Origin: a bacterium
GTDB taxonomy: Bacteria; Patescibacteriota; Minisyncoccia; Phycocordibacterales; PALSA-1337
Assembly (NCBI GenBank): GCA_030648705.1
Contig: JAUSHF010000011.1
Location: 1 to 14,136 of the forward strand
Direction of reading: 5' to 3'
DNA length: 14,136 nucleotides
Each line of letters opens with the position of its first letter. Positions within the stretch are counted from its first letter, which is position 1. Both the position numbers and the translations under genes were made by a program. This document shows positions 7,614 to 14,136 of this stretch, piece by piece. The notes under the pieces were generated by a model. It saw only the letters and a list, made by a program, of their open reading frames with translations. It did no database searches and was not told where the DNA came from.

Positions 7614-7654
7614 CTTGTGGATATAGATAAAATATGTTGAGAACCTGTGAATAA
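7596..7654. other. DnaA-box cluster upstream of dnaA
   Basis: Three boxes in one orientation (written on the minus strand): TTCTTCACA (7604-7596, one mismatch to TTWTNCACA), ATATCCACA (7624-7616, one mismatch) and TTATTCACA (7654-7646, perfect to the degenerate consensus). Start-to-start spacings are 20 and 30 bases. They lie in and just upstream of the dnaA promoter, within the 214-base AT-rich gap to rpmH. With the dnaA-dnaN boxes they could form a bipartite origin as in Bacillus. Confidence 0.55.
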
Positions 7655-7737
7655 CTTTTATAGAACAAAATTTCAAAAATGTCTGCCCTCTTCCGCTGTA
7701 AATTTTTAATCCTCTATATTCGTCATAGTACATTTTC

Positions 7738-7765
7738 TTGATTTTTTGTGATTATAATGTATACT
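7738..7765 (+). promoter_or_regulatory. rpmH-rnpA-yidC promoter
   Basis: TTGATT (7738-7743), 16 bases, TATACT (7760-7765). The rpmH ATG is 10 bases past the -10, so the leader would be only a few bases long. A second TATAAT at 7753-7758 has no clear -35. Confidence 0.5.
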
Positions 7766-7775
7766 TTTGTTTGTT

Positions 7776-7922
7776 ATGTCATTTACATATAAACCTAAAA
7801 AAATAAAAAGAGTTCGTTCTCATGGATTTATGAAGAGAATGAAGACTACGAGCGGTAAGAATGTCCTAGCCAGAAGACGCGCTAAGGGTAGAAAGAAGCT
7901 TGTGGTTACAGCATCTAGATAA
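7776..7922 (+). CDS. rpmH: 50S ribosomal protein L34
   Basis: A 48-residue, very basic protein starting MSFTYKPKKIKRVRSHGF and continuing MKRMKT, GKNVLARRRAKGRKKL. This is the canonical L34 pattern (KxKRxRxHGFxxRMxT...GRxVLxRRRxKGRxxL). L34 is part of the large ribosomal subunit. It has no Shine-Dalgarno, and its -10 is so close that the mRNA would be nearly leaderless. It heads the rpmH-rnpA-yidC operon, divergent from dnaA, the usual bacterial origin arrangement. The stop is 5 bases before rnpA. Confidence 0.97.
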   Translation: MSFTYKPKKIKRVRSHGFMKRMKTTSGKNVLARRRAKGRKKLVVTASR

Positions 7923-7927
7923 TTAAA

Positions 7928-8278
7928 ATGTTAGATAAGAAGCATAGATTAACCAAAAAACAGTTTTCTGAAGTGTTTATGAGGGGGTCTATGATACGAT
8001 CTGGTATTTTTATGTGCAAAGTGCTAAAAGACCCTTCTTTTAAGGGCCTTTTTGCTGTGTCTGTTCCTAAAAAAGAGGTTAAGACAGCGGTTATGAGGAA
8101 TAAAATACGCAGAAGAGTGTATTCGGCTATTAGAAAAGCTTCGACTTTAGACAAAACCTCGAATTCGGACTTCGTTTCCTCCTCGTCAGGTGTATTTATA
8201 GCAGGAAAGGTCTTTCTAGATATGAAATTCGAAGAACTAGTAGATGGTGTAAGTCGCATTCTTTCTAAAATGAGGTAG
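7928..8278 (+). CDS. rnpA: Ribonuclease P protein component
   Basis: The 116-residue basic protein partners the RNase P RNA in maturing tRNA 5' ends. The start MLDKKHRLTKKQFSEVF matches the RnpA N-terminus, and VMRNKIRRRVYSAIR at about 55-69 is the RNR signature helix that binds the RNA. LFAVSVPKKEVKTAV at 41-55 is the preceding conserved strand. The middle (about 71-90) is serine-rich and less conserved. It lies between rpmH (5 bases) and yidC (9 bases) with no Shine-Dalgarno, so translation is probably coupled within the operon. Confidence 0.95.
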   Translation: MLDKKHRLTKKQFSEVFMRGSMIRSGIFMCKVLKDPSFKGLFAVSVPKKEVKTAVMRNKIRRRVYSAIRKASTLDKTSNSDFVSSSSGVFIAGKVFLDMKFEELVDGVSRILSKMR

Positions 8279-8287
8279 AATATAAAG

Positions 8288-9031
8288 ATGATTTATTTAT
8301 ATCATAAGTTTATAGCATACCCACTTTATAATGGGTTTATTTATCTATTTGACGTTATTCCATGGCTAGATGCTGGTATGGCCGTCATTCTTTTTACTAT
8401 TATAATCAAACTTATTCTCTTTCCTTTAGCTAAGAAGTCTATAGTTACTCAGCTAATGATGAAGAAGATAGAGCCAGAATTAAAGCTTATTAGGGAAAAA
8501 TTTAAAGGTGATAATCAAAAGCAGGCTTCTGAGACTTTGGTTTTGTATAGAAAATACGGCGTAAATCCTTTTTCTAGCTTCCTTCTAATATTAATTCAGC
8601 TTCCTATTCTAATAGCTCTCTACTCTATTTTCTATAGTTATGGATTGCCAGAAGTTAAGCTGGATTTGCTATACTCTTTCGTACAGGCTCCTGTAATAAA
8701 CATGCATTTTCTAGGTATTTTAGATATTGCTAAGAGTAGTGTGATACTGGCTATTTTGGCGTCTATTTCTCAGTATTATCAAATAAAGCTTTCAGTACCT
8801 ACCCCACCACCTCGTAAAGATGGAGAGAAGCCTAATTTTCAGGAAGAAATGGCTCGTAGTATGGGTACAAATATGAAATATATATTTCCGATTATGGTTT
8901 TCTTCCTTTCATATAAATTCTCAGCAGCCCTTCCCCTCTACTGGACGGTTAGTAACCTATTTATGATAGGACAAGAACTCTTTGTAAAAAGGAAATTAGA
9001 AAAAAAGATTAATGGTGTTTCAGTCCTTTAA
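8288..9031 (+). CDS. yidC: Membrane protein insertase YidC (Oxa1 family)
   Basis: YidC inserts and folds inner-membrane proteins, alone or with SecYEG. The 247 residues match the short Gram-positive/CPR type without the large periplasmic domain. Hydrophobic segments are seen at about 30-48, 97-117, 138-165, 196-212 and 215-232. K41 in the first core segment (TIIIKLILFPLAKKS) takes the place of the conserved positive residue in the hydrophilic groove, and the stretch at about 60-95 is the cytoplasmic helical hairpin. PNPFSS-like NPFSSFLLILIQLPI is the family pattern before TM2. Residues about 171-190 form a Pro/Lys-rich loop. It is third in the rpmH-rnpA-yidC operon. No jag/khg gene follows; instead an inverted repeat overlaps the stop and a convergent gene begins. 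Confidence 0.93.
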   Translation: MIYLYHKFIAYPLYNGFIYLFDVIPWLDAGMAVILFTIIIKLILFPLAKKSIVTQLMMKKIEPELKLIREKFKGDNQKQASETLVLYRKYGVNPFSSFLLILIQLPILIALYSIFYSYGLPEVKLDLLYSFVQAPVINMHFLGILDIAKSSVILAILASISQYYQIKLSVPTPPPRKDGEKPNFQEEMARSMGTNMKYIFPIMVFFLSYKFSAALPLYWTVSNLFMIGQELFVKRKLEKKINGVSVL

Positions 9032-9038
9032 TCTTTTT
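9002..9038. terminator. Bidirectional terminator candidate at the yidC/operon convergence
   Basis: AAAAAGATTAA (9002-9012) and TTAATCTTTTT (9028-9038) form a perfect 11-bp stem with a 15-base loop. The right arm includes the yidC stop codon. T-rich sequence follows on both strands, as expected for a shared terminator between convergent operons. The stem is mostly A-T, so its strength is uncertain. Confidence 0.55.
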
Positions 9039-9043
9039 CCTTT

Positions 9044-10378
9044 TTATTTTAATTCTAGAGACCAGAGAGACATATCGTGTTTGTCGTTGAATATCATATA
9101 ACCTTCTTTAGGATCTAAAGTAGGGTTGATTACATCTAAAGATTTCTTAGATAATGCGTAAAGGTCACCCATTAATGTAGTCTCCCCTGTTTCTGTGTCC
9201 AGTCTCCATATTTTATCTGTAAATAAGTTTATTCCTTTATACCAGCTATCTGGGAATACTGCATTCGGAACATTGCTGGGCGCTCCACAGTATAAAGAAT
9301 TGGTATCTCTAGTACCCCAGACACATTTCTCTGTCAGGGTAGGAAGAATGGTTTTCTCTGATTTCTTTGTGGTGACATCATAAATATATAGAGATAAAAC
9401 ATTGTTACTGGTTACAGAATAAGCAATTTTTTTATAATCTGGGTTTGGAAGCACGGTTAATCCCCTTCCCGAGAATAATCTCGACGTGGTTTTCTTTGTA
9501 ATATCATAACTAAATAAAGTACTAAGTCCGTAACCTGTCGCTTTATTCGCTAATAATATAGTATTTTTATCTGCCCAGAACATATTCCAATTTTTTAGAG
9601 GCGAAGAAAAAGTTTGAACGAATTTATCTGTAATAGGATAATAAATGTATCCAGTAGAACCAGAATCATTGTTTGTTAAATATGCAAAGGCTTTCTCTTT
9701 AACAGTTGTGGGAGCTGGAACTACGTTTTTCATATCAGGGTTTACATAAGAAAAAAATGTATCTTTGAGTGTATTGCTTGGGATTTCTTCTAAAGTAGAA
9801 GTGCTGGTACCTATGCTTGTGGCTGTAACTTTAGGTTTAGGAGGATCTACTATATATAAATAATTTGTCTTTACTACTTCATTGAAGCCGTCTTCGCTCT
9901 CTGGAATGTATTTTACAAAGGCAGACATACCGTCTCTTGCCCATATTGTTTGATAAATCTTTGGAATGGTCTTATTCGATACTTTGACTATGTCTTGTCC
10001 ATCAGTCTTCGTCTCTATAATATGTCCCAATCCCCTATCCATGTATCTTATAATGGTCGTAGAGGCACTAGAGATAGCCACAGCTCCTGATACTGGGTCG
10101 GCAGAGATTAATCTTAATTTAGGAAGTTCTGTCGTGTTAGGATTATTTGCATCTACATTTGATGAAACAGGTTCACTTCCATCTGGATTTGTACTAGATG
10201 AAGTTTGGTCGTTCCCGAAAGGTGAAAAAGGGTTCTTTGATGTGTTCTTAGGGTCAGTATTATCTATCACCACTGTATTGTCGGCGGGTTTATTGTATAT
10301 GAACAAATAATAATAGGTACCGAAGCCTAATATGAGTACAAATATTATTATTAAAATTAAGAAAGTTCTATTTTTCAT
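9044..10378 (-). CDS. Membrane-anchored exported protein, propeller-like, last gene of VirB4 operon
   Basis: 444 residues. One hydrophobic anchor at about 6-27 with a short basic N-terminus, then a Ser/Thr/Asn/Pro-rich linker at about 35-85, so the rest should lie outside the membrane. The body has repeated short beta segments of the form PDYKKIAYSV...LYIYDVTTKKSEKT (about 312-343) and IWRLDTETGETT (390-401), similar in style to TolB/WD40-type propeller blades. I cannot name a family. It has exactly two cysteines, C352 and C364. Its start is 2 bases after the stop of the VirB2-like gene, so it is cotranscribed with the T4SS-like cluster and may be an external part or a cell-surface binding protein. 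The function is unknown. Confidence 0.85.
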   Translation of the reverse strand: MKNRTFLILIIIFVLILGFGTYYYLFIYNKPADNTVVIDNTDPKNTSKNPFSPFGNDQTSSSTNPDGSEPVSSNVDANNPNTTELPKLRLISADPVSGAVAISSASTTIIRYMDRGLGHIIETKTDGQDIVKVSNKTIPKIYQTIWARDGMSAFVKYIPESEDGFNEVVKTNYLYIVDPPKPKVTATSIGTSTSTLEEIPSNTLKDTFFSYVNPDMKNVVPAPTTVKEKAFAYLTNNDSGSTGYIYYPITDKFVQTFSSPLKNWNMFWADKNTILLANKATGYGLSTLFSYDITKKTTSRLFSGRGLTVLPNPDYKKIAYSVTSNNVLSLYIYDVTTKKSEKTILPTLTEKCVWGTRDTNSLYCGAPSNVPNAVFPDSWYKGINLFTDKIWRLDTETGETTLMGDLYALSKKSLDVINPTLDPKEGYMIFNDKHDMSLWSLELK

Positions 10379-10380
10379 TT

Positions 10381-11775
10381 TTATTTAATTTTGTCTTTTC
10401 TAACTTTTATTTGAGCTAATAATTCATTTGCTCTTTCTACATACAATTTCTTATCTGCATCTGACATCTTTGAAGATTCTATGTTATTTATATTGGCATT
10501 TATCTTGTTTTCATAAGATTGTGCTTGATTTAAGAATGTTTCTTTTGTTCCTACAGAGTCACTGAATTCTCCTCTAGGGGATAGTTCATTAGTTTGCATA
10601 GATAACGCTATATATCTTTTATTATTTACATCCTCTAATATAATCTGAGAAGCTTGACCGTCAAATTCCAACTCTGATATTTTATGAGCAAAGTCTTTTT
10701 TTTGATTTAAAATAATCTTCTGTTCATCATTAAGTGGTTCGTTTTTATCTACATATGACTGTTCAAGTTTATTAAAATAAGTCTCAATATTTTCATAACC
10801 TGGAGACTTAATTATTATAGAGGAATCTGTTTCACTCACGGAACTTTTTATAGAAGGATCATCCATAGGAATACTTTTACCGTCCGCATCTACTCTGGCA
10901 GGGACTAGTTTTCCTGTGCGTGGGTCTATTATGGCAGAACTTTTTTGTGAAATACCATCACTACCGCCAAATATAGCAGCTCTTATTGATTGTATACCAT
11001 CTGTCATCCCTGCATTCTCAACTGAAATGGGGTTAGCAAAATATTGCGAAGTACTCTTTTTAAATGCTGATAGGGCAGCCAGCGTAGCTTCATCTGCTAG
11101 AATTTGTTTTTTTATTGGTGAGATTATTTCATTCAAATATCTTTCTTTTTCTGGGTCACCATCTAAAAGACTGTCTGCATATGCTTCCAAGTCTTCCAAA
11201 TCTTTTTTGTTATCATTGATCGCTTTGTATAGTTCTATTTTTTTAACTGATGAATCTGCTCTTTCTTGACCTAATTCTGTTAGTCTAGCGGAGTTTGCTG
11301 GGTCAAAGACCATTTGATCGACATCTTGAATAGTGACTTTATCTAATGCAGTATTAAATGTCACAAGGCGCGGATCTATTGTGTAAAGAATTATGTATGA
11401 GAGAAGTACTAATATGAGACCGATTAATGCATTTTGGATTTTTTCTTTGCCTTCTGATTTTCCAGAAATGGCATCTGATGTGGCATATTCGAAGCCTCCC
11501 CAAGTGATCATTACCATGGCGAGTAGGGTGGCGATTCCGATAGCTAATTTAAATAAGCCGTTTATATAAGTCGCCAGATCTTTACTCTGTATAGTGCTCG
11601 TAGCAAGTCCTAGATTACAATCTCTACCGTCTAGACATGGCAAAGGTTCTAGCATTTTGTACTCTAATTTGTTGTCTGTTATTAATAGAGCTGATACAGG
11701 TTCGGTATTTCCTATGAAAAAAATCACTGCCAGCGGAATTATTAGAAGAAAAAGGATTTTAAGGTGTTTTTTCAT
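10381..11775 (-). CDS. VirB2/TrbC pilin-like membrane protein with long hydrophilic C-terminal tail
   Basis: 464 residues. A signal/anchor segment is at about 7-22, and then two membrane helices at about 72-93 and 114-133 are separated by a short charged loop (GKSEGKEKIQNA). The FKLAIGIATLLAMVMITWGGFEYATSD pattern in two parts (74-93 and 92-101) is typical of TrbC/VirB2-like pilin domains. The tail from about 145 to 464 is hydrophilic and rich in Lys, Glu, Asp and Ser, probably helical with coiled-coil stretches (about 170-215, 335-375 and 415-464). Ordinary VirB2 is only about 100 residues, so the tail is a large extension. The only cysteines are C47 and C53, in the segment expected outside the membrane. 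It starts 3 bases after the Ig-like gene and ends 2 bases before the propeller-like gene. Confidence 0.8.
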   Translation of the reverse strand: MKKHLKILFLLIIPLAVIFFIGNTEPVSALLITDNKLEYKMLEPLPCLDGRDCNLGLATSTIQSKDLATYINGLFKLAIGIATLLAMVMITWGGFEYATSDAISGKSEGKEKIQNALIGLILVLLSYIILYTIDPRLVTFNTALDKVTIQDVDQMVFDPANSARLTELGQERADSSVKKIELYKAINDNKKDLEDLEAYADSLLDGDPEKERYLNEIISPIKKQILADEATLAALSAFKKSTSQYFANPISVENAGMTDGIQSIRAAIFGGSDGISQKSSAIIDPRTGKLVPARVDADGKSIPMDDPSIKSSVSETDSSIIIKSPGYENIETYFNKLEQSYVDKNEPLNDEQKIILNQKKDFAHKISELEFDGQASQIILEDVNNKRYIALSMQTNELSPRGEFSDSVGTKETFLNQAQSYENKINANINNIESSKMSDADKKLYVERANELLAQIKVRKDKIK

Positions 11776-11778
11776 ATT

Positions 11779-12789
11779 TTAATTAGGATTACTTTTATTA
11801 AAGCGGATTATTGAGGAAGTTTTGGCTTGTTGCATTATATGTTTATCATTATTAACTTCTAAAAATATCGTAGAAGCACCCTCTGTTCCCTCTCTAGGCT
11901 TTAACACTAAATTTCTTTTCTTTACTAAATCGGTATACTCTTTACCGCCGACTAGCCAAATATAATTTAAATTATTTTCTTCTATATCTGTTCTTGTAAA
12001 AAAGTACGGCGCATTAACTATTTCTAATTCATTATTCTTTAGTGTATATGAATCTGTAATAGCATTATTCCACATTACCCCGTAAAGAGGATTATTTTCA
12101 TAAAGAACGACCTCTTCAGCTAATGGCTCAAAACTTACCGTTTGTTCCCCTACTAATTTATTCTCCAAAGAAGTAACCTCTACTTTTATTACAGTTTCTT
12201 TTTGAAGTAAATTTCCATCGACAGTAATCCTTCTTTTTCCTCTTCCTGAATATTGTCCTAATACTGTCTGATCTTTTTTCCATTTATAAACTAAATCATC
12301 GGGATTTATTAGTACACCTGCTTTAGTTTTAAAGTAAGGTTCTGCTATTACTGTCAGAGCCCCCTGATTTGTAAAAAGAGACCTTCCTTCATAAAAAGGT
12401 GGCACATATCCTTCAGATTCCCACAATATATCTATTAATACAGGGTTTATCGAAATACTCTTTGAATATTTGACTCCATCAGGTGTGGTAATTAAGACAG
12501 ATATAACCATTTCTTCGCCCGCATTCCCCGTATTTATTTTTATAGATTTAAGCCCCATTCCCTTTTGAATCTGTTTGCCATTTACAGCCCATACTACCGT
12601 AGAATTATTTATGTCCAAACTGTAACTTACTAGAGAAAATTCGACTGGAGAATTAGGTGCTGGAGATTCTGGACTAGCTTCTATATTTAGACTTAAATCT
12701 GGAACTTGAGCACTAGCTAGACCACTAATACTGAATAGAAAAAACAGTATTATTAGAGGTAAAAATAACTTTTTAAGAGTTGTACTCAT
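11779..12789 (-). CDS. Secreted protein with three Ig-like units
   Basis: 336 residues. A signal peptide spans about 1-27 (basic start, hydrophobic core, LASA then Q, a good signal peptidase I site). The mature part seems to be three beta-rich units at about 31-115, 116-221 and 222-336. Units two and three share a pattern: an ...VW/MWN-like lead, EL/LTVI..APYF.T, then LVYKW or LNYIW, and a closing strand. They look like diverged tandem repeats of a PKD/Ig-like fold. There are no cysteines and no C-terminal anchor, so it is probably released or held by partners in the VirB4 cluster. An extended -10 (TGCTAAAAT) ends 7 bases before the ATG, suggesting an internal leaderless promoter. No family name can be given. 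Confidence 0.82.
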   Translation of the reverse strand: MSTTLKKLFLPLIILFFLFSISGLASAQVPDLSLNIEASPESPAPNSPVEFSLVSYSLDINNSTVVWAVNGKQIQKGMGLKSIKINTGNAGEEMVISVLITTPDGVKYSKSISINPVLIDILWESEGYVPPFYEGRSLFTNQGALTVIAEPYFKTKAGVLINPDDLVYKWKKDQTVLGQYSGRGKRRITVDGNLLQKETVIKVEVTSLENKLVGEQTVSFEPLAEEVVLYENNPLYGVMWNNAITDSYTLKNNELEIVNAPYFFTRTDIEENNLNYIWLVGGKEYTDLVKKRNLVLKPREGTEGASTIFLEVNNDKHIMQQAKTSSIIRFNKSNPN

Positions 12790-12808
12790 ATGCTATATTT
12801 TAGCATAT
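12788..12808. promoter_or_regulatory. Extended -10 with overlapping 8-bp palindrome before the Ig-like gene
   Basis: Minus strand TGCTAAAAT (12805-12797) ends 7 bases before the ATG at 12789. The arms ATATGCTA (12788-12795) and TAGCATAT (12801-12808) form a perfect inverted repeat with a 5-base spacer spanning the -10 and the first bases of the gene. It could be an operator or simply an RNA hairpin in readthrough transcripts. No -35 is clear. Confidence 0.45.
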
Positions 12809-12816
12809 TAAAAAAT

Positions 12817-13227
12817 TTATTTTACTGCATTTCCGGGGGATAATGCTTTCTTTGGGTTTATTAGTTTTGTTATACTGATTCCTGTCTTATCTTCTGTGCG
12901 AACCATAACAATGATCATAATTATTCCGACCGTGGTAAATGGTAAAAACTGTAAAGCTGGTATGGCTTCCGCTATCATATCTACGATCATTAATGCCATT
13001 CTTCTGGGATTTATAATACCCATTCCTTTTAGATAGAAAATCACGAATATGATGAACCAGTATATAAAGTCAGTTGCTGTACCTACTAAAGGTATCCAGT
13101 TCACACAGTCGTTAATAATAGCTCCTACAGTTAAACCTGCACCGAGCATCATAGATATTCGGTATTTTACAGGCCCTTTTTCGCCATTTTTCTTACTGAT
13201 TTGTATGTTTTGCTCTTCTTTGTCCAT
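12817..13227 (-). CDS. Small integral membrane protein of the VirB4 operon
   Basis: 136 residues with a charged N-terminus (1-22), hydrophobic segments at about 25-46, 53-70 and 94-109, and a basic C-terminal tail ending in NPKKALSPGNAVK. NWIPLVGTATDFIYW (43-57) and the amphipathic stretch at 74-92 are its most distinctive parts. I do not recognise the family. It does not look like PrgI or VirB3, the small proteins often beside VirB4. It follows the virB4-like stop by 49 bases and precedes the Ig-like gene by 27 bases, so it is likely a membrane subunit of the same machine. There is no Shine-Dalgarno near the ATG; a GGGAGG lies 36 bases upstream, too far to decide the start. Confidence 0.8.
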   Translation of the reverse strand: MDKEEQNIQISKKNGEKGPVKYRISMMLGAGLTVGAIINDCVNWIPLVGTATDFIYWFIIFVIFYLKGMGIINPRRMALMIVDMIAEAIPALQFLPFTTVGIIMIIVMVRTEDKTGISITKLINPKKALSPGNAVK

Positions 13228-13276
13228 TTTCTGATTTTTATGTTTATTCTGAGTCTGTTTTGTCCTCCCTTCTCAT

Positions 13277-14136
13277 TTATCCATTGTGTGCCTCTAATTC
13301 TTTTTTAGCCTGTTTGATAGCCAGTATTTGTTCAGGATTCGTAGTGATTATCTGGTCCTCTGTATAGGAAGCTAGAACTTTAATAGCTACATGCTTCATT
13401 CCGACGAAGAATATTCCCTCCCCCACATCTGATTCTAATAGTAAATATTTTTCTTCATCTGTTAAGTTAAAAACTTTTTGGATCTTATCTATCGAAGATG
13501 GTGACTGCTTTAACAGTATTTGTATAGAAGAATTTGTGATGATCGGCATTCCATAAGGGGAATTTATAAAGTCTTCCACGTCCTGTGTGATGGTGGCTAG
13601 CCCTAAATAGTACTTTCTACCTCTCTTAGCGAGTCCTAGTAGGAATGAAGCTGTGTCTTCTGACTTCATCATCCACCAGGCCTCATCTATTACTAGTAGA
13701 CGCTTCTTAAGATTCTTTCTAATAGCATTCCAAATATGATGAGTAACTATATACATTGCAATAGGCTTCAGCTCGTCTTCCATATCGCGGAGTGAAAACA
13801 CTACGAACTTTTTATCTATACTGACATTAGTAGGTCTGTTTATAAATCCTGCCCATGTACCTCTCGTATATTTAGAAAGTCTTTGTGCTAATGAATCTGC
13901 CCCCTCCATTCCTGCGAGCACGAGTTCAAAGTCCGACATTAAAGGAGGTTCTATATTTGCAAAGTCAGAATCTGGAGTAATGTCTTTAAGGGCATAAGTC
14001 TCTGTAATCGCTCTATCCACTATAGCGTCTTCTGTTTGAGATATACCGCCAAGCATAATTCTGAATAAACCTACCAAACTTATGATGTGTGAACGTAATA
14101 CATCTGACTTCGCCTCATCTTCTCTGGGTGTTGGAA
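13277..14136 (-). CDS. VirB4/TraC-family type IV secretion ATPase (C-terminal part, 5' end beyond window)
   Basis: 285 residues are visible; the frame is open to the right edge, so the N-terminal domain and Walker A are outside. A TTG at 14077 is only an internal codon, since 19 more in-frame codons precede it (PTPREDEAKSDVLRSHIIS). The Walker B LLVIDEAWWMM and the following TASFLLGLAKRGRKYYLGL and ATITQDVEDF (with the sensor-like TQD) are the signature C-terminal motifs of VirB4/TrbE/TraC ATPases. The hexameric ATPase powers substrate passage and pilus assembly at the inner membrane. Four small genes for membrane or exported proteins follow on the same strand, consistent with one T4SS-like operon. 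Confidence 0.92.
   Translation of the reverse strand, partial: PTPREDEAKSDVLRSHIISLVGLFRIMLGGISQTEDAIVDRAITETYALKDITPDSDFANIEPPLMSDFELVLAGMEGADSLAQRLSKYTRGTWAGFINRPTNVSIDKKFVVFSLRDMEDELKPIAMYIVTHHIWNAIRKNLKKRLLVIDEAWWMMKSEDTASFLLGLAKRGRKYYLGLATITQDVEDFINSPYGMPIITNSSIQILLKQSPSSIDKIQKVFNLTDEEKYLLLESDVGEGIFFVGMKHVAIKVLASYTEDQIITTNPEQILAIKQAKKELEAHNG

Noticed and set aside
7679..7741. Short plus-strand frame of 20 codons between dnaA and rpmH
   Set aside because: It is very short, has no ribosome site, resembles no protein, and lies in a promoter/origin region.
7915..8259. Minus-strand 114-codon frame
   Set aside because: It is the antisense shadow of rnpA, whose RNR motif is clear.
13264..13269. 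GGGAGG on the minus strand after the virB4-like stop
   Set aside because: It is the best Shine-Dalgarno-like string nearby, but no ATG, GTG or TTG lies 4-12 bases downstream; the next gene's ATG is 36 bases away.
1..14136. CRISPR array, insertion sequence or integration site
   Set aside because: No regularly spaced repeats, transposase or integrase motifs, or terminal inverted repeats were seen in the window.

Overview
The window looks like the replication-origin neighbourhood of a small, AT-rich bacterial genome, most likely a member of the Candidate Phyla Radiation (Patescibacteria, Paceibacteria/Parcubacteria-like). The signs are a short dnaA-dnaN block with no recF or gyrB after it, very tight gene spacing, almost no Shine-Dalgarno sequences, several starts that sit only 7-8 bases after a -10 box, and a VirB4/VirB2-like surface-machine cluster whose accessory proteins have no familiar homologues. 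The lineage call is an inference from protein style and gene order. The standard genetic code fits (no in-frame UGA needed).

Layout. Bases 1-646 (minus) hold the first 215 codons of a divergent S-adenosylhomocysteine-hydrolase-like protein, cut by the window edge. Its promoter is overlaid by three copies of a 12-base element. Upstream on the same strand is tyrS (726-1994), which starts 27 bases from the divergent gene for a class A penicillin-binding protein (PBP1A, to 4619). PBP1A converges, with 3 bases between stops, on a minus-strand set: dnaA (6224-7561), dnaN (4885-5985) and a mini DciA/DUF721-like gene (4623-4877). The dnaA-dnaN gap and the dnaA upstream region both carry DnaA boxes in AT-rich DNA and are the best oriC candidates. 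Diverging from dnaA are rpmH (7776-7922, too short for most ORF callers), rnpA and yidC, the standard origin-flanking L34/RNase P/insertase operon.

yidC converges at a perfect 11-bp inverted repeat on a minus-strand operon entering from the right edge: virB4-like ATPase (partial), a small membrane protein, a secreted protein with three Ig-like units, a VirB2/TrbC-like pilin-type membrane protein with a long hydrophilic tail, and an anchored propeller-like exported protein. Spacing inside this operon is 2-49 bases. The genes probably build one envelope machine: VirB4 supplies energy, the VirB2-like protein a membrane or pilus subunit, and the others external or periplasmic parts. What it moves (DNA uptake, conjugation or protein export) cannot be read from this window.

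The most interesting observations are the triple operator in front of the SAHH-like gene, apparently leaderless promoters for pbp1A, dnaN and the Ig-like gene, a DnaA box inside the dnaA promoter, the mini DciA-like protein in place of recF, and exactly two closely spaced cysteines in each of three exported proteins.
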